Assembly: GCA_015654915.1 (NCBI GenBank)
Contig: JAATFY010000182.1
Location: forward strand, 1-24,245
From: Rhodospirillales bacterium
GTDB lineage: Bacteria > Pseudomonadota > Alphaproteobacteria > UBA9219
Reading direction: 5' to 3'
Length of the DNA stretch: 24,245 nucleotides
Below are positions 1 through 7,984 of the stretch, in pieces. The position numbers and the translations under genes are program-made. The stretch's first letter is position 1; every line of letters begins with the position of its first letter. The notes under the pieces were generated by a model. It saw only the letters and a program-made list of their open reading frames with translations, ran no database searches and was not told the origin of the DNA.

Positions 1-27
1 CGGTGTAGGTCGGCCTGCATTGGTCAT
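1..27 (-). CDS. Possible start of ftsX (partial, runs off the left edge)
   Basis: An ATG on the minus strand at 27-25 opens a frame of nine codons (MTNAGRPTP) that stays open to the window edge. An AGGTGG sequence lies about nine bases upstream. It follows ftsE on the same strand after 42 bases, which is where ftsX, the membrane partner of FtsE, is normally found. Nine residues cannot identify a family, so the call rests on position alone. An earlier ATG at 67 in another register stops after eight codons. Confidence 0.3.
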
Positions 28-69
28 AGGTCGCGGCCACCTAGTTAAAACGGGCGGAGAAAGTCATAT

Positions 70-744
<675 letters not shown>

Positions 745-1092
745 GATTGCGGACAATTTCCCGAGCGGATGAATACATCCGGCATCATAAAGCCCCCTTG
801 CCGCGCGTCCAGTGTTGCTTTCCAAAAATATCCCTCTCCCCTTGCGGGAGAGGAAGCAAAAACTTGGACTTACGCAGTAAGTCCTTAGTTTTTGCAGGTG
901 AGGGGTCAGAGTCATTATGTACCCCTCCCCGAATTTGCTGCGCAAATTCGACCGGGCTGGCATGACCGGTCCCTAAACCCGACTTATCTTGCTGCATTCG
1001 CAGCAAGCCCGCAGGGGGAGGGTGATAAAAAATGGTAACCGAAAAAGTTACCTTGTCTTGCGCCAAACGGGACGGGTTTCTATAACCCTTGC
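745..1092. repeat. Gene-free divergent region with nested REP-like hairpins
   Basis: This 348-base gap between divergent ftsE and the zinc-ribbon gene has no convincing gene. It holds two REP-like palindromes. The first opens with CCCTCTCCCC-TTG-CGGGAGAGG (832-853). The second runs from CCCCTCCCC near 922 to GGGGGAGGG near 1014. Shorter perfect hairpins interrupt them: 856-895 (arms GCAAAAACT/AGTTTTTGC, inner stem GACTTAC/GTAAGTC), 931-949 (GAATTTGC-TGC-GCAAATTC), GACCGG...CCGGTC at about 950-971, and 988-1007 (CTTGCTGC-ATTC-GCAGCAAG). Promoters for both genes should lie here, but I could not place them with confidence. Confidence 0.7.
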
Positions 1093-1764
1093 ATGATTTT
1101 GGCCTGTCCTCTCTGTCATGCGCGGTTTCTGGTATCGGCAAGTCTGTTCGCCGCGGGCCCGCGGCAGGTGCATTGCGCCCATTGCCGCCATGGCTGGCGC
1201 GCCGAAGCGTCGTCCGATCCCGCCGAAGCGCCGCCGCCCGTCGCCGCTCGCACGCCGGACCCCGAACCGGCGGCGCCCGCGAAGCCGCAAACTATCCCGC
1301 TGCCGGAAGAACCGCTGCCGTCCTGGCTGCGCTGGAGTATTAGAATCGGTGCGGCTGTCATATTGGGCGTTCTGTTTTTAGGACTGGTGTTCGGCCGCCA
1401 GCAGGCGGCCAAAATGTGGCCCTTCACCGAAGGCGTTTACAATAAAATCGGCCTGCATATATACCATGCGGGCGAGGGACTCGGGTTCGAACAGGTGCGG
1501 TCGGAGCTGCGGTACAACGGCGGCATAACCCAGTTGATCATCGAGGGCGGCATCCATAACGAAACCAGAAATACGCAGCAAATCCCCGATATTCTGGCGT
1601 CCGCCGTGGGCCCTGACGGAAAAATCATGCAAAGCTGGCAGATTGACGCGCCAGCGGCTAGAGTATTCGCGGGCGAGACGTTAAGGTTCCGCTCGACCAT
1701 CAACGCCCCGCGGGGCACCGTTACGGAAATCAATCTGGTTTTTATCGAGCCGAAAAATGAATGA
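1093..1764 (+). CDS. Zinc-ribbon (MJ0042) and DUF3426 membrane protein
   Basis: The 223-residue protein has an N-terminal MJ0042-type zinc ribbon with paired cysteines CPLC (C5, C8) and CAHC (C28, C31). A proline/alanine-rich linker (about 38-76) follows, then one transmembrane helix (about 82-102, IGAAVILGVLFLGLVFG), then a C-terminal DUF3426-like domain of about 110 residues, probably periplasmic. The function of this family is not established. In alphaproteobacteria it commonly sits beside ftsE, as here. The next gene starts inside its last codons (ATG at 1757, stop at 1762-1764), so the two are probably translationally coupled. The start is supported by the first Cys pair lying at residues 5 and 8. 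Confidence 0.85.
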   Translation: MILACPLCHARFLVSASLFAAGPRQVHCAHCRHGWRAEASSDPAEAPPPVAARTPDPEPAAPAKPQTIPLPEEPLPSWLRWSIRIGAAVILGVLFLGLVFGRQQAAKMWPFTEGVYNKIGLHIYHAGEGLGFEQVRSELRYNGGITQLIIEGGIHNETRNTQQIPDILASAVGPDGKIMQSWQIDAPAARVFAGETLRFRSTINAPRGTVTEINLVFIEPKNE

Positions 1765-2161
1765 GAATTCCAAACCCAAAGACACCGGCGCGCGCGTCCT
1801 GATCGCCGAGGACAATCCCGCTGGGCGCGAGTTCATCGTCCGATCGCTGGCCTCCGCTGGCCATAAACCCGTTGCCGTGGCCGACGGGCAGCAGGCGCTG
1901 GATGCCCTCGCTAAGGAAAAGTTCGACGTTCTGGTGACCGACATTGTGATGCCGAATGTCGACGGCATCGCTCTCGCCCTCAAAGCAGTGCGGCTCTTCC
2001 CCGATTTGCGCATCGTCATGATCTCCGGCTATGCACAGGAGCGTATGCGGGCGCATAACCTCGACGCCCTCGTGCATCGCATTATCGCCAAGCCTTTCTC
2101 GCTGGAAGAAATATGCGATGCGGTGAAAGAATCCATCTCGCTGCCGCCCGGCGCCGTCTGA
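1757..2161 (+). CDS. cpdR: CpdR-like single-domain response regulator
   Basis: This 134-residue protein is a lone receiver domain with no output domain. The acidic pair E18/D19, phospho-acceptor D62 in VTDIVMPNVDG, switch residue S90 and conserved K112 in AKPFS are all present. Similarity to CpdR (LLTDIVMP.LDGI, ITGFA-type segment, SKPF) and its place next to ftsE and a zinc-ribbon gene suggest CpdR. In Caulobacter, unphosphorylated CpdR is an adaptor that localises ClpXP and controls turnover of cell-cycle proteins, under the CckA-ChpT phosphorelay. The receiver domain is certain; the orthology is inferred. The gene overlaps the preceding one by eight bases, and galU follows after 11 bases. 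Confidence 0.75.
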   Translation: MNENSKPKDTGARVLIAEDNPAGREFIVRSLASAGHKPVAVADGQQALDALAKEKFDVLVTDIVMPNVDGIALALKAVRLFPDLRIVMISGYAQERMRAHNLDALVHRIIAKPFSLEEICDAVKESISLPPGAV

Positions 2162-2172
2162 GTTGGCATCTG

Positions 2173-3045
2173 ATGAAATCCCCCATCCGCAAAGCCGTGT
2201 TTCCCGTCGCCGGTCTCGGCACGCGCTTCCTTCCCGCCACCAAGGCGATGCCGAAGGAAATGCTGACGCTGGTTGATCGGCCTTTGATCCAGCATGCGGT
2301 GGACGAAGCGCGCGCGGCGGGCATCGAGCAGTTCATTTTCGTCACCAGCCGCGGCAAAGGTGCGCTGGAAGACCATTTCGACAGCAACAACGATCTGAAA
2401 CGCACGCTGGAAAAACGCGGCAAAAAACAGGCCCTAAGCATTCTGGAATCGACGGAAATCGAATCCGGCCAGTTGCTGTTCACGCGCCAGCGCGAGCCTT
2501 TGGGCCTCGGTCATGCCGTATGGTGCGCGCGGCATCTGGTCGGGAACGAGCCCTTCGCCATTTTGCTGGCGGACGACGTGGTGCTGGCGAAGAAACCCTG
2601 CTTGCAGCAGATGCTGGAAGCGTATGGTGAGGTCAGCGGCAATCTGGTCGCGGTCGTCGACGTGCCGCGCGAGCAGACCAGCCGTTACGGCATTCTGGAT
2701 GTCGAAAAAGACGACGGGCGGCTGGCCAAGGTCAAAGGCCTGGTCGAAAAGCCGGAACCGGCCAAGGCGCCCTCCACGCTTTCGATCATTGGGCGCTATA
2801 TCCTGCAGCCGGAAATTTTCCATGAGCTTGAAGCCAAGCGCACCGGCGCGGGCGGTGAGATCCAGATCACCGACAGCATGGCGAAGCTGATAGGAAAGCA
2901 ACCGTTCCACGGGTTGCGCTTCGAGGGCACGCGCTACGATTGCGGCGACAAGGTCGGCTTTATCGAAGCCAATGCCGCCTTTGCCTTGGCGCATCCCGAG
3001 ATCGGCCCGCAGGTGCGCGGCGTCCTGAAAAACCTTCTCCGTTAA
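2173..3045 (+). CDS. galU: UTP-glucose-1-phosphate uridylyltransferase
   Basis: The 290-residue cytoplasmic enzyme makes UDP-glucose from UTP and glucose-1-phosphate for envelope polysaccharides. The nucleotide-binding signature GLGTRFLPATKAMPKEM is at residues 14-30, with the bacterial GalU segments LVDRPLIQHAVDEA, PLGLGHAV, LLADDVV, GGEIQITDSM and EGTRYDCGDK all in order. Length is typical. The ATG at 2173 is chosen because it puts the conserved IRKAVFPVAGLGTRF at the N-terminus; the frame is open further upstream within the response regulator gene. The UDP-glucose dehydrogenase gene starts nine bases after its stop, so the two form an operon acting in consecutive steps. Confidence 0.95.
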   Translation: MKSPIRKAVFPVAGLGTRFLPATKAMPKEMLTLVDRPLIQHAVDEARAAGIEQFIFVTSRGKGALEDHFDSNNDLKRTLEKRGKKQALSILESTEIESGQLLFTRQREPLGLGHAVWCARHLVGNEPFAILLADDVVLAKKPCLQQMLEAYGEVSGNLVAVVDVPREQTSRYGILDVEKDDGRLAKVKGLVEKPEPAKAPSTLSIIGRYILQPEIFHELEAKRTGAGGEIQITDSMAKLIGKQPFHGLRFEGTRYDCGDKVGFIEANAAFALAHPEIGPQVRGVLKNLLR

Positions 3046-3054
3046 GGGATTCCC

Positions 3055-4356
3055 ATGCAGATCGTGGTGATGGGTGCTGGTTATGTCGGGCTGGTGTCGG
3101 CGGCTTGCTTCGCCGAGTTCGGCCACAAGGTCACCTGCATCGACCAAAATCCGGAACGCATGGCCGCCCTGCTGAAAGGCGATATTCCGATCTTCGAGCC
3201 CGGCCTTGACGAGCTTGTCGCCAAAAACATGGAACGCGGCACGCTGGTCTTTGCCGCCACTTTGATGCCCGCCATGGATTCGGCGGATGCCGTGTTTATC
3301 GCCGTCGGCACCCCCGCGCGGCGCGGCGACGGTTATGCCGATCTCAGTTATGTTTATAAAGCCGCCGAAGAAATTGCGCGGAGCCTCAAGCGCTATGCCG
3401 TCGTTGTCACCAAATCGACGGTGCCGGTCGGCACCGGCCGCGAGATTGTGCGGCGGATGCATGAGGCCAATCCAGAGGCCGAATTCGACGTTTGCTCCAA
3501 CCCCGAATTCCTGCGCGAGGGTTCGGCAATCAATGATTTCATGCAGCCCGACCGCATCATCCTCGGCTGCGAAAGCGACCGCGCCGCGGAGGTCATGAAG
3601 GCGCTTTACCGCCCGCTTTACCTGATCGAAACGCCGACGGTGCTGACGTCGCTCGAGACGGCCGAACTGATCAAATACGCCTCCAACGCTTTTCTGGCGA
3701 CCAAGATCACTTTCATCAACGAGATCGCCGATTTGTGCGAAAAGGTCGGTGCCGATGTGCAGGTGGTGGCGAAGGGCATGGGGCTCGACGGGCGCATCGG
3801 AAAGAAATTCCTTCATGCGGGGCCGGGTTTCGGCGGCTCATGTTTCCCCAAGGATACGGTGGCTCTCGCCCGTACTGCGCAGGACAAGGGCGCGCCGTTG
3901 CGCCTTGTCGAGGCCACCATCGACATCAACACGAAACGCAAAACCGGCATGGCGGATCGTATCATCGCCGCCTGCGGCGGTTCGGTGAAAGGCAAAACCA
4001 TTGCCGTGCTCGGCCTCACTTTCAAGCCGAACACCGACGATATGCGCGACAGCGTCAGCCTCGATGTCGTGCCCGCGCTGCAGAAAGCGGGAGCCGTTAT
4101 CCGCGCCTACGATCCGGCGGGAATGAAGGAAGCCAAAACGTTATTGAAGGACGTAACGTGGTGCGATGGTCCTTACGCGGCGATGCAGGACGCCGATGCC
4201 GCCGTCATCCTCACCGAATGGAACGAGTTCCGCGCGCTGGATATAAAACAAATGAAAGCGGCATTAAAACAGCCGGTGCTCATCGACCTGCGCAACGTCT
4301 ACAGCCCCGCCGATATGCGGGCGGCGGGTTTCAGATATGTGAGTGTGGGGCGGTAG
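3055..4356 (+). CDS. ugd: UDP-glucose 6-dehydrogenase
   Basis: The 433-residue enzyme oxidises UDP-glucose to UDP-glucuronate in two NAD+-dependent steps. The N-terminal Rossmann motif GAGYVGLV is at residues 7-14. The catalytic Cys263 lies in GFGGSCFPKDT, and the active-site Lys207 and Asn211 in ELIKYASNAFLATKI. The C-terminal UDP-binding domain carries GLTFKPNTDDMRDS. Length and motifs fit the UDP-glucose/GDP-mannose dehydrogenase family; the galU partner upstream supports UDP-glucose as substrate. AAGGGA precedes the ATG by a few bases. The gene ends one base from the end of the convergent regulator gene at 4358, leaving no room for a separate terminator. Confidence 0.95.
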   Translation: MQIVVMGAGYVGLVSAACFAEFGHKVTCIDQNPERMAALLKGDIPIFEPGLDELVAKNMERGTLVFAATLMPAMDSADAVFIAVGTPARRGDGYADLSYVYKAAEEIARSLKRYAVVVTKSTVPVGTGREIVRRMHEANPEAEFDVCSNPEFLREGSAINDFMQPDRIILGCESDRAAEVMKALYRPLYLIETPTVLTSLETAELIKYASNAFLATKITFINEIADLCEKVGADVQVVAKGMGLDGRIGKKFLHAGPGFGGSCFPKDTVALARTAQDKGAPLRLVEATIDINTKRKTGMADRIIAACGGSVKGKTIAVLGLTFKPNTDDMRDSVSLDVVPALQKAGAVIRAYDPAGMKEAKTLLKDVTWCDGPYAAMQDADAAVILTEWNEFRALDIKQMKAALKQPVLIDLRNVYSPADMRAAGFRYVSVGR

Positions 4357-4357
4357 G

Positions 4358-5053
4358 TTACCGCTTTCTTTTGGATGGCGTTTCCATTTTCTCGACCCTG
4401 TTGAGAGGCGTCGCCTTTTCCCACATGGAATAAAACTGGTGGCGGAAAGCTTCGGCTATCACATGCGATTGGAAAACGACTATCTTCGGCGATGGATCGG
4501 ACTTGGTGAGAATAATCGCGTACTTATCGTCGTAAACGTAAAAAGGCACTGAGTCGACATAATGCTTGGAGATCCAGCGGCATTCGCAATAGGGCGCGGC
4601 CTGCGAGGCATCCCCTTCGGTTATAATGGATTTCACCGCGATGACGTCTGTTATTGCCTTCATTCTTTCGTAGTGAAAAGTTTTATAATCGCCGATGACC
4701 TCGGAAAACTGTCCTGTTGATGGCCAAACTTGCACTATTTCGCCGCGCCTTTTTTTGCTGGATTGGTAAACATCGTCGAAGAAAGCCTTGGCGCCTTCGC
4801 GACCTTGATAGATCGTTATATCCTCCGGCTTATGCCGTACACCACCGGGCTCGATAAATTCGAGGCCGTTATTCTCAAAAGCTTGCCGAAGCATCTGCGT
4901 GGTTTTGCCGCGCGGCGAGATGTGACCAAGCTCCAGTTTCCTTACGGTCGCGACGGAAAGGCCCGATGCGGCGGCCAGATCGTCCTGCGACCAATCGACA
5001 AGGGCGCGGGCCGCTTTTATTTGGCGCGCCGTAAGACTGCCCATCCTGTCCAT
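4358..5053 (-). CDS. XRE-type regulator with large C-terminal domain (copy A)
   Basis: This protein of about 231 residues starts with an XRE/Cro-type helix-turn-helix (LTARQIKAARALVDWSQ, DLAAASGLSVATVRKLELG). A C-terminal domain of about 150 residues follows. It ends in VPFYVYDDKYAIIL and a QFYSMWEKA segment, which resemble the end of the effector domain of TrmB-family regulators (phospholipase D-like fold). That resemblance is my inference. It is a diverged paralogue of the regulator at 6889-7599, with the same layout and shared 'GDYK/GDYY' and 'VPFYVY.DK.AI' blocks. It faces a small gene at 5292. The start is uncertain: ATGs at 5053 and 5044 and a TTG at 5071 are all possible, and paralogue B starts nearest the 5044 position. 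Confidence 0.75.
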   Translation of the reverse strand: MDRMGSLTARQIKAARALVDWSQDDLAAASGLSVATVRKLELGHISPRGKTTQMLRQAFENNGLEFIEPGGVRHKPEDITIYQGREGAKAFFDDVYQSSKKRRGEIVQVWPSTGQFSEVIGDYKTFHYERMKAITDVIAVKSIITEGDASQAAPYCECRWISKHYVDSVPFYVYDDKYAIILTKSDPSPKIVVFQSHVIAEAFRHQFYSMWEKATPLNRVEKMETPSKRKR

Positions 5054-5291
5054 ATGCACACCGTCAATCAAGTTCCTGCGAATGCTTTTCTTTTAGCGCA
5101 ATAACTGCAGAAAGTCATGTCGATCCGGAAAGTATAGGAAACCGTCAGGCTTGATATATGAAATAACTACTTCGCCCGAATATAGCCTTGGCAGGGCTTC
5201 GCAATGGACCAATCCTATGAATTCAGCCGTTGTCAAAGCGGCGAAAATCATGACACTCGCGGAATAGAAGAAATTAGATTTGGAGGGCATC

Positions 5292-5633
5292 ATGAATGCC
5301 GTGCCGGTCAGGTCCGAGATAGTATCCGACGAGTCGATCGAAACAATTACCGCGAATGCCGCGGATAATACGGTCGTTCCCTTCATGCACCGCAACACTC
5401 CGGATAGTGGATCGTCATCCGGCGAACTTCTCAATTCGCACAGTCTTCTCGCGCTTTACGCCGTCCTCGCGCATGTCGCTTCCAGCCACGACATGCCACA
5501 GGAACTCGTGCAAACTTTGGTGGAGGCCGAGTTCAGCGTCGACCATGTCGCCAAAATCCCGCAGCGCGATTTTCAGGGCGTCATGGCGTTTCTGCTCGAT
5601 TTGCGCATGGACGAAATCCGGAGCCGGCGATGA
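5292..5633 (+). CDS. Small protein of the paired module (copy A)
   Basis: This 113-residue protein has no family I can name. The first 45 residues are polar and look disordered. Residues 52-104 align without gaps to residues 42-94 of the product at 7985-8287, with about 13 of 53 positions identical by eye and many conservative changes. The shared pattern is L..L.A..A.VA...V...F.V..V..IP...F...M.FL.D. This resembles the C-terminal end of phage ORF6C-type regulators, but that is only a hint. GGAGGG at 5282-5287 selects the ATG at 5292. Its stop overlaps the next start (ATGA at 5630-5633), so the two are coupled. It is divergent from regulator A. Confidence 0.75.
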   Translation: MNAVPVRSEIVSDESIETITANAADNTVVPFMHRNTPDSGSSSGELLNSHSLLALYAVLAHVASSHDMPQELVQTLVEAEFSVDHVAKIPQRDFQGVMAFLLDLRMDEIRSRR

Positions 5634-6007
5634 GCAATCGCCGGTTCGCGCCCAAAGAAAAAGCGCCGTCCGGCGCACGTGCTTCCGTCATTCGCTTTGT
5701 GGCCGGTCCGACCCCGCCACGCTGGACGTGCCATCATCATGCTCAAGGCTCGGATATCGAGGCTTATGTCGCAACTCTCGACGGGCTTGAGGTCATCGCA
5801 CAGACCAAAACTATGGATGGCGCCGACGCGCGGACGAACGCTGAGTTGATCGTACAGGCCGTAAATGAATACGAAACTTTACGGCCGCTGATCGCGGAAC
5901 TGGTTAGTCTATTGAAGTTGTATCCAGAAAGTAGCGGTGTGGCCGGCGGGGTAAGGCAGGATATTGAAACCGTTTGCCGCAAGGCGCGGCGGATCTTACG
6001 TATGTGA
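5630..6007 (+). CDS. Phage/island-type small hypothetical protein
   Basis: This 125-residue protein is translationally coupled to the preceding gene by an ATGA overlap. The middle reads SDIEAYVATLDGLEVIAQTKTM...ADARTNAELIVQAVNEYETLRPLI. That matches a pattern I associate with small proteins of prophages and islands in alphaproteobacteria (short beta segment, then 'NAE.IV.AVN..E.L..LI..LV.LL'). No catalytic motif or membrane segment is visible, and no function is known to me. The C-terminus is basic (CRKARRILRM). An inverted repeat CGCAAGAT/ATCTTGCG at 6009-6016 and 6057-6064 lies between this gene and the convergent methyltransferase. Confidence 0.65.
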   Translation: MSNRRFAPKEKAPSGARASVIRFVAGPTPPRWTCHHHAQGSDIEAYVATLDGLEVIAQTKTMDGADARTNAELIVQAVNEYETLRPLIAELVSLLKLYPESSGVAGGVRQDIETVCRKARRILRM

Positions 6008-6084
6008 TCGCAAGATGGCAGCACTCGAGTAAAGGTTTGTATTCATTAGAGCGTCAATCTTGCGCCGTGCAGAGTACGAATAAT

Positions 6085-6864
6085 TCAACCGGCGGAAACT
6101 TTGGGGGTTGAGCCATTCGTTTTTCTCTGCGCAAGCATGATAAGAAGCGAAGTCATGACGCCGGGGTTTGTGACGGCTTCCAACTCTGTGGTTGTTACAA
6201 ATTGTTTGATGTTAAAGTCGCGTGCGAAGACTTCGCGGAAACGGGCTTTGTCCCAGAAATGCAGGACGTGGCCTTCCCGTTTTTTGTCGGTATAAACGGC
6301 ATCGCGAACCGTTTTGCCGTGTACCGTAAGCGCCTTCATCTGTTCGGGATTGAAATCTTTGGGGGAGCGCGCGCCGATGCAAAGGAAGCCGCCGGGGACA
6401 ATCCGTTCCGCGGCCTTAACTGCAAAATCGTCTACCGGTTTAGGGTCCAGAAGATGGATAGTACGATGGGAATATATGGCATCGAAATGTCCCACATGTG
6501 CATCAAGGACATGGGCCATGGTGCCATGCATAAAAGTGACGCTCCCCTTCATAAGTCCTTCGCTGTTTAATTGCCGTTGAGTAGCAGACGCCAGTTCCAG
6601 CCCTTTTTTCGAAGGGTCGATCGCCAGAACCGTATGGCCCGCCGCGGCAAATTTAAGCGCGTCGCGTCCGTAACCGCAGCCGATATCACACAACATAAAA
6701 AGCTGCGGGCCTTTGCCGGGCTGATTGCGGATAGTATCTCTTAAAAGATCCGCTGTCGGGCTGGAGTCATTACCCCAAATATGACCTTCGTCCGCATAAC
6801 GGCGGTCCCATAGGTCCGGTTTTTCTGCCACCATTGATGGCGTTGTGTCGTCAGGTAATGACAT
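6085..6864 (-). CDS. Class I SAM-dependent methyltransferase
   Basis: The 259-residue protein carries SAM-binding motif I as CDIGCGYGRDAL (about residues 59-70) and the acidic ribose-binding end of strand 2 as LAIDPSKKG (D83). Later come FDAIYSHRTIHLL and a VPGGFLCIGARS strand (motif III-like). The overall form resembles TehB or thiopurine-type small-molecule methyltransferases (Methyltransf_11/25), with N-terminal WDRRYADEGHIWGNDSSPT typical of that group. The substrate cannot be deduced. It starts 24 bases after the stop of regulator B on the same strand, so it is probably co-transcribed with it and may be part of what that regulator controls. Confidence 0.8.
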   Translation of the reverse strand: MSLPDDTTPSMVAEKPDLWDRRYADEGHIWGNDSSPTADLLRDTIRNQPGKGPQLFMLCDIGCGYGRDALKFAAAGHTVLAIDPSKKGLELASATQRQLNSEGLMKGSVTFMHGTMAHVLDAHVGHFDAIYSHRTIHLLDPKPVDDFAVKAAERIVPGGFLCIGARSPKDFNPEQMKALTVHGKTVRDAVYTDKKREGHVLHFWDKARFREVFARDFNIKQFVTTTELEAVTNPGVMTSLLIMLAQRKTNGSTPKVSAG

Positions 6865-6888
6865 TACTCAATCTTTCAAAAAATTACG

Positions 6889-7599
6889 TTATCTAATCTT
6901 CTTTTCTTTGAAGCGCGCCTCTGAAAAACAGGGTTTGGCTGCTTGCCAGAGGACGTTGAACTGCTCTCTATATGTTTTCGCAACCAGAGCCGAACAAATC
7001 ACAACGATCTGCGGCGTCTCATTATCTTCGAACATCATGATCGCCAGCTTATCGCCGTAAACGTAAAACGGAACGTTGCCTATTGCCTGTTGCGGGTTAT
7101 AGCGGTATTCGCGAAATCCGCCGGTTCCCTGCCGTTCTTCTGGCAGGCAGTGAAACGGGCCTTCCTGAACCAGCACCTGAACCTTGACGTTACCCAACTC
7201 TTTCACGCGCCGAGCGTGCAACATATAGTAATCGCCGAGATGCTTGTCGAACTGGCGGTCGTCGAAGCTGCTGACGCATACCGGCTTGTCGCCGTCCATG
7301 CGGGCCGAAGGTTTCTTTTCTTCTTCGTAAACATCGTCCATAAATTTCTTGAAGCCTTCAGCGCCTTCAAACCGAAGAACAGTGTCGCGGCTGAACCGCA
7401 CGCCTTCGTCTTCCGTAAATTCCACATGATGCGCGGCGAACGCCGCCTTGATCTGCTCCGCGGTTTGTTCCTGCGGACGGAAAGTTCCATGCTCGATATT
7501 CTTCACCGTCTCGGGCGAAATGTTCGCGGCCTTGGCCAGCTCGGTGCGGGTCCAGTCGAGGAGGCCTCGTGCGGCTCGTAGTTGGGCGGCGGTGATCAT
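6889..7599 (-). CDS. XRE-type regulator with large C-terminal domain (copy B)
   Basis: The protein has about 236 residues. The N-terminal helix-turn-helix reads ITAAQLRAARGLLDWTR, then LAKAANISPETVKNIEHG. The C-terminal domain ends in VPFYVYGDKLAIMMFED, TPQIVVICSALVAKTYREQ and FNVLWQAAKP, which resembles the effector-domain end of TrmB-family regulators (inference). It is a paralogue of 4358-5053. The ATG at 7599 is preferred over an in-frame TTG at 7608 because it starts right at the conserved helix 1. Its promoter region (7600-7820) contains two copies of an operator-like motif, which suggests autoregulation and control of the divergent gene at 7985. The methyltransferase gene follows on the same strand. 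Confidence 0.8.
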   Translation of the reverse strand: MITAAQLRAARGLLDWTRTELAKAANISPETVKNIEHGTFRPQEQTAEQIKAAFAAHHVEFTEDEGVRFSRDTVLRFEGAEGFKKFMDDVYEEEKKPSARMDGDKPVCVSSFDDRQFDKHLGDYYMLHARRVKELGNVKVQVLVQEGPFHCLPEERQGTGGFREYRYNPQQAIGNVPFYVYGDKLAIMMFEDNETPQIVVICSALVAKTYREQFNVLWQAAKPCFSEARFKEKKIR

Positions 7600-7666
7600 C
7601 TCATTCAACTCACAACATAAAATTCAGGCGCATTGCTCTGCACGCGTTCTGGTCTCAACTATTTAT

Positions 7667-7680
7667 GGTATACAATTACC
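7667..7680. promoter_or_regulatory. Operator-like dyad, copy 1
   Basis: GGTATACAATTACC has GGTA/TACC arms and is preceded by CAACTATTTAT. It matches the second copy at 7795-7808 at GGTAT and TTACC and in the upstream CAACTATTT. Regulator B is the obvious candidate to bind it (inference). Confidence 0.5.
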
Positions 7681-7794
7681 GTTTTGGGAGTAACGAGCGC
7701 AAGCAATGCATTACTTTCATTCAACTTCTCTGCCAACATGATTCTTTCCTTAATTATTTATAAACCATAGAAAAGTTGTGTGCAACTATTTTTT

Positions 7795-7808
7795 GGTATT
7801 TTGTTACC
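7795..7808. promoter_or_regulatory. Operator-like dyad, copy 2
   Basis: GGTATTTTGTTACC is preceded by CAACTATTTTTT. It ends 13 bases before a TATAAT box at 7822, so it covers the expected -35 position of a rightward promoter. A bound protein would be well placed to repress the gene at 7985. Confidence 0.5.
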
Positions 7809-7984
7809 ATCTATTGGTATGTATAATGAGGGCAACAAAGTCATCGATATTGCATATTTTAGGTAATAAAAAGGCCGATAGACCAGCAAAATCGCTGAAT
7901 CCCGAAAAAGCCGCAAAGATTGCACACGAAAGCCAGAAATCAGGTTCAGGTTCTTAAGGTTAAAAATTTCAGAGGAGGTTTATT

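Larger units (their letters stand above)
7600..7984. promoter_or_regulatory. Divergent control region of module B
   Basis: This AT-rich gap of 385 bases separates regulator B from the small gene at 7985. It contains two copies of a composite motif, CAACTATTT followed after two or three bases by the partial dyad GGTAT-N4-TTACC, at 7656-7680 and 7783-7808. A perfect TATAAT on the plus strand is at 7822-7827. AGGAGG (7972-7977) is the ribosome site for the gene at 7985. A 43-codon open frame (7826-7957) lies between but has no ribosome site. Confidence 0.6.

Noticed and set aside
2434..3816. Long minus-strand open frame (460 codons) across galU and ugd
   Set aside because: It is the antisense shadow of two well-supported genes with intact motifs, has no recognisable domain, and reads as histidine- and arginine-rich low-complexity sequence.
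5093..5434. Minus-strand frame of 113 codons between regulator A and the small gene
   Set aside because: It overlaps the start of the well-supported small gene, which has a strong ribosome site, and has no domain or ribosome site of its own.
6943..7581. Plus-strand frame of 212 codons opposite regulator B
   Set aside because: It is antisense to a gene with a clear helix-turn-helix and a paralogue on the same strand elsewhere in the window.
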